Source of the DNA: an uncultured Blautia sp.
GTDB lineage: Bacteria; Bacillota; Clostridia; Lachnospirales; Lachnospiraceae
Assembly (NCBI GenBank): GCA_934409175.1
Contig: CAKRVX010000002.1
Span: 1-56,431 of the forward strand
Direction: 5' to 3'
DNA: 56,431 nucleotides
The translations under genes and the position numbers were made by a program. The notes below the pieces were generated by a model. That model saw nothing but the letters and a program-made list of their open reading frames with translations. It searched no databases and was not told the origin of the DNA. Shown one piece after another: positions 54,173 to 56,431 of this stretch; the stretch's first letter is position 1; each line of letters opens with the position of its first letter.

Positions 54173-54306
54173 TTCCTATATTCTTTTGTATTATAGCAAA
54201 TATCAGTATTGAACGCAATAGCTCTGTAATTTTCCCTCGGCAAAAATCGTGTTTTGAAATATTTCATCTAATTATAAAATATCCTTATGACTTATCAGCA
54301 ATTTTA
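54173..54306. other. Rest of the divergent control region
   Basis: The whole gap 53787-54434 holds no gene. It contains the riboswitch and its terminator on the minus side and the plus-strand promoter and leader. This AT-rich part should hold the minus-strand promoter of the operon; I could not settle on one -35/-10 pair. Confidence 0.5.
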
Positions 54307-54335
54307 TTGTCATTTAACCGCCAAAGTGGTATGAT
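54307..54335 (+). promoter_or_regulatory. Promoter of the plus-strand surface-protein gene
   Basis: TTGTCA (54307-54312) and TATGAT (54330-54335) are 17 bases apart, with TGG giving an extended -10. Transcription should start near 54342, leaving a ~95-base leader. Confidence 0.75.
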
Positions 54336-54384
54336 AAATCACGGATTAGGTCGTATAATTTCTGCGGAGCGATCTTTCCCTTTA

Positions 54385-54408
54385 CAGATACATTGTTTCA
54401 TGTATCTG
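54385..54408 (+). promoter_or_regulatory. Leader hairpin before the surface-protein gene
   Basis: CAGATACAT and ATGTATCTG form a perfect 9-bp stem with a 6-base loop in the leader, ending 12 bases before the ribosome-binding site AAGGAG. There is no T-run, so it is not a terminator; it may stabilise or regulate the mRNA. Confidence 0.6.
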
Positions 54409-54434
54409 AATATTTTAGGTAAGGAGATATATTT

Positions 54435-56431
54435 ATGAAGCAAAGAAGAAAAATACTGTTAGCACTGCTGCTCAGTGCTTCAGTAGCAGCTACTCCGATT
54501 ACTTCTGCAGTTCCGGCTTTTGCGGAGGATCCGGACTTTACAGCAATCGCAGAATTTACAGATACGCCAGAAGAGGAGACTTCTGTTACAGAAGATTTGG
54601 ATTCAGCAAATGCATTCAATGCGGGTGAGGTAGAATACACCGCAGCAGATGAAGCATCTGCACAGGCTGATACAGAAACCAGAACACACTCTATTAAAGT
54701 TTCTGTAATCAACAGTAAAGGAGAAGTTTCCGGCATGTACGCAATGGACAATGCCGTTGTTACCAGACAGGATGACGGAACCTATCTGGTAAGAATGCAT
54801 CAGACAAACGTAAACAGAAACTATATGGCACTGACAGATGATACAACCGCAGCTACCAACCACGAAGTAGACTGGTATGTTGCAGGCGGCGCCGATGGTT
54901 ACTGGTATACCATTCCTGTGGCAAATCTGAATGATCCTGTACATGCCTGCTTCAGTTACACCAGAAATGTAAATGCAGGCAAGAAATGGGGCAATCCACA
55001 GACTATCACTTTCGATGTTTCTTCTATGGCCGAAACAAAAGAATCTGATGCCGTTGCCTCTGATATACATAAACTTCCAAACCCTAACGGACCTGCAGAT
55101 TATACAGCTGTAGATGCTGCTTTAGCTAAAGTTCCGGCAGATCTTTCCATCTATACAGATGAAACCGCTGCTGCTGTTACCGCTGCTGTAAATGCAGTCA
55201 AAAGAGACTGCACCTTATCTCAGCAGGCAGACGTAGATAAAATGGCAGCTGATATCAACGCCGCTGTTGAAGCTTTAGTTGAAAAGGGTGTCCTTGAAGT
55301 TTCCAATCAGACTCTTATGTTCAATGTTGAAAAAGCAATCTTAAGAAAAGATGAAAGCGGAAGTAAACTGATCATAACTCTTCACGGCCAGGGATATCAC
55401 TATCTTTACAAAGGAACCTATGAACAGGCTGTTGCCAATGGCGATAACAGAGACAACTGGATCGCAGGAGAACAGGTTAACGGTCTGTGGCAGTTCACAA
55501 TTCCTGTTTCCGAGGGCGAAGACTACATTCCTGTTGTAGCCATCTCCAACAGTTATCTGACCAAACATGAGCAGGGAAAGAATACTCTGGAAAGAGCTTT
55601 CTATCCTCGTCAGTTAAAAATTAATGAAGCTGAAATGTCTTTAACCAGTGGCGATTACGATCATGTGAAAGATCTCACCGTTTCAAACAGTGTGAAAATG
55701 TTCAAGGTAGACGCTGCATCCCTGCATACCATCGGCGGTCCAAATTCCAATAACTATCAGGAAATTCTGCATCTGACTATGGGCAGTGACAGCTTTGACA
55801 AAATTTTCATCGGTTCTGCTGACGATGCTGCAAAAGCCGAAACAACTACAGCCATTACCGACAGAAAAGCCGACCTTGTTGTAAAGGCAAATACCATGGG
55901 CGGAGAAACCATTACAGATTACCTTGACAAAGAAGTTATCTTGTCTTTCCATTCTGTAAAAAATGACTCCTGGTACGAACGTGTATTCAATATCAGTAAA
56001 GAAAATAATACTCTCGCGATCACACCTGTACCGGTTCCTGCTACAGAGATTATTTTAGATACATCCAGCCAAACACTGGATACCGGTAAATCTTTCAAAT
56101 TAACAGCCACTGTCACACCTTCCGATACAACAGATAACGTAGTATGGACTTCCAGCAATAGTAAAGTTGCCACTGTATCAGAAGACGGTACTGTAAAAGC
56201 AGTAAAAGAAGGTACAGCAGTGATCACTGCCACTGCAGGCAATGTAGAAGCCACATGTACCGTTACTGTTAAGAAAGCAATTGTAAAAGTAACAAAAGTT
56301 GCTGTTTCAGCTACTCCTTCCCGCAATGTAGCAGCAGGCAGGAAAGTAAAGCTAAAAGCCACTGTAACTCCTTCCAAGGCTACCAACAAGGCTGTAACAT
56401 GGAAGTCCAGCAATACCAAATATGCTACTGT
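54435..56431 (+). CDS. Large exported surface protein with NEAT-like, FIVAR-like and Ig-like domains (cut by the window edge)
   Basis: The start follows AAGGAGATATATTT. Residues 1-30 are a signal peptide (MKQRRKILLALLLSASVAAT, cleavage near AFAED). Three A-type beta domains like those of the divergent 1001-residue protein lie at about 84-195 (GMYAMDNAVV), 285-397 (TLMFNVEKAILRKDESGSKL, YHYLYKG) and 415-520 (VKMFKVDAAS, FDKIFIG, SWYERVF). Between the first two is a FIVAR-like helical segment (about 220-280, DYTAVDAALAKVPADLSIYT). Two Ig-like Big_2 domains start at about 533 and 619 (NVVWTSSNSKVATVSEDGTV; AVTWKSSNTKYATV), and the gene then leaves the window. The rest may hold a wall-anchor signal. 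It is divergent from the corrinoid operon and probably acts with it. Confidence 0.85.
   Translation, partial: MKQRRKILLALLLSASVAATPITSAVPAFAEDPDFTAIAEFTDTPEEETSVTEDLDSANAFNAGEVEYTAADEASAQADTETRTHSIKVSVINSKGEVSGMYAMDNAVVTRQDDGTYLVRMHQTNVNRNYMALTDDTTAATNHEVDWYVAGGADGYWYTIPVANLNDPVHACFSYTRNVNAGKKWGNPQTITFDVSSMAETKESDAVASDIHKLPNPNGPADYTAVDAALAKVPADLSIYTDETAAAVTAAVNAVKRDCTLSQQADVDKMAADINAAVEALVEKGVLEVSNQTLMFNVEKAILRKDESGSKLIITLHGQGYHYLYKGTYEQAVANGDNRDNWIAGEQVNGLWQFTIPVSEGEDYIPVVAISNSYLTKHEQGKNTLERAFYPRQLKINEAEMSLTSGDYDHVKDLTVSNSVKMFKVDAASLHTIGGPNSNNYQEILHLTMGSDSFDKIFIGSADDAAKAETTTAITDRKADLVVKANTMGGETITDYLDKEVILSFHSVKNDSWYERVFNISKENNTLAITPVPVPATEIILDTSSQTLDTGKSFKLTATVTPSDTTDNVVWTSSNSKVATVSEDGTVKAVKEGTAVITATAGNVEATCTVTVKKAIVKVTKVAVSATPSRNVAAGRKVKLKATVTPSKATNKAVTWKSSNTKYAT

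Noticed and set aside
54354..54359. TATAAT as the -10 of the plus-strand surface gene
   Set aside because: No acceptable -35 lies 16-18 bases upstream, whereas the TTGTCA/TGGTATGAT pair at 54307-54335 fits in every respect.
1..56431. CRISPR arrays, tRNA or rRNA genes, insertion sequences, prophage genes
   Set aside because: No regularly spaced repeats, no cloverleaf-like sequences, and no transposase, integrase or phage structural proteins were seen.

Overview
The window reads as chromosomal DNA of a low-GC, spore-forming Firmicute, most likely a gut Lachnospiraceae (Blautia/Ruminococcus-like; this is inferred from gene content and protein style, not from a search). Supporting signs are strong GGAGG ribosome-binding sites, the sporulation pair yqfC/yqfD, the NfnAB pair, a eukaryote-type NADP isocitrate dehydrogenase, PADPTEA and TPTPKP linkers in surface proteins, and a class I cobalamin riboswitch. 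Almost every gene lies on the minus strand. The exceptions are an ABC-F gene (40923-42833), a 54-residue membrane protein (45202-45366) and the surface-protein gene that runs off the right edge (from 54435).

Region 1 (1-7.5 kb): the start of a radical SAM gene at the left edge; a run with a divergent RsmH, two small proteins, DNA polymerase IV and a 103-residue unknown; a MATE exporter; then an SdpI/SdpR-type immunity pair whose regulator has lost its normal 5' end and is joined out of frame to the N-terminus of a membrane sensor gene. Region 2 (7.5-17 kb): the copper module csoR-copA, with two perfect CsoR operators and a CopZ-like domain fused to CopA; a second MATE exporter; miaB; an M14 peptidase homologue that has lost its zinc ligands; and a surface protein with 21-base repeats.

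Region 3 (17-40.7 kb) is mostly core metabolism and cell biology: proB-DUF896-fthC-proA, yqfC-yqfD-phoH-ybeY, a DUF2284 protein, rlmH, a zinc-ribbon/TPR protein, a SpoIIIE/FtsK translocase, uppP, nfnA-nfnB, a lacI-rbsK pair with a duplicated operator, a TepA-like protease whose ribosome-binding site lies in a terminator hairpin, yebC, a CBS-domain hemolysin-family protein, alr with a mazF that has no antitoxin beside it, nnrD/E and rex. Region 4 (40.9-47.3 kb): the ABC-F protein, icd, a signal-less subtilisin and glmS.

Region 5 (47.3-56.4 kb) is the most interesting part. A cobalamin riboswitch (54013-54172, minus) followed by a terminator controls a four-gene operon. It encodes a 1001-residue exported protein with four NEAT-like beta domains in an A-B-A-B order fused to one lobe of a substrate-binding protein, then a complete substrate-binding protein, a FecCD/BtuC permease and an ATPase with a C-terminal extension. 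A second large exported protein starts on the other strand and carries three further A-type domains, a FIVAR-like helical segment and Ig-like (Big_2) repeats. Together they look like a Gram-positive surface system that captures corrinoids and passes them to an ABC importer.
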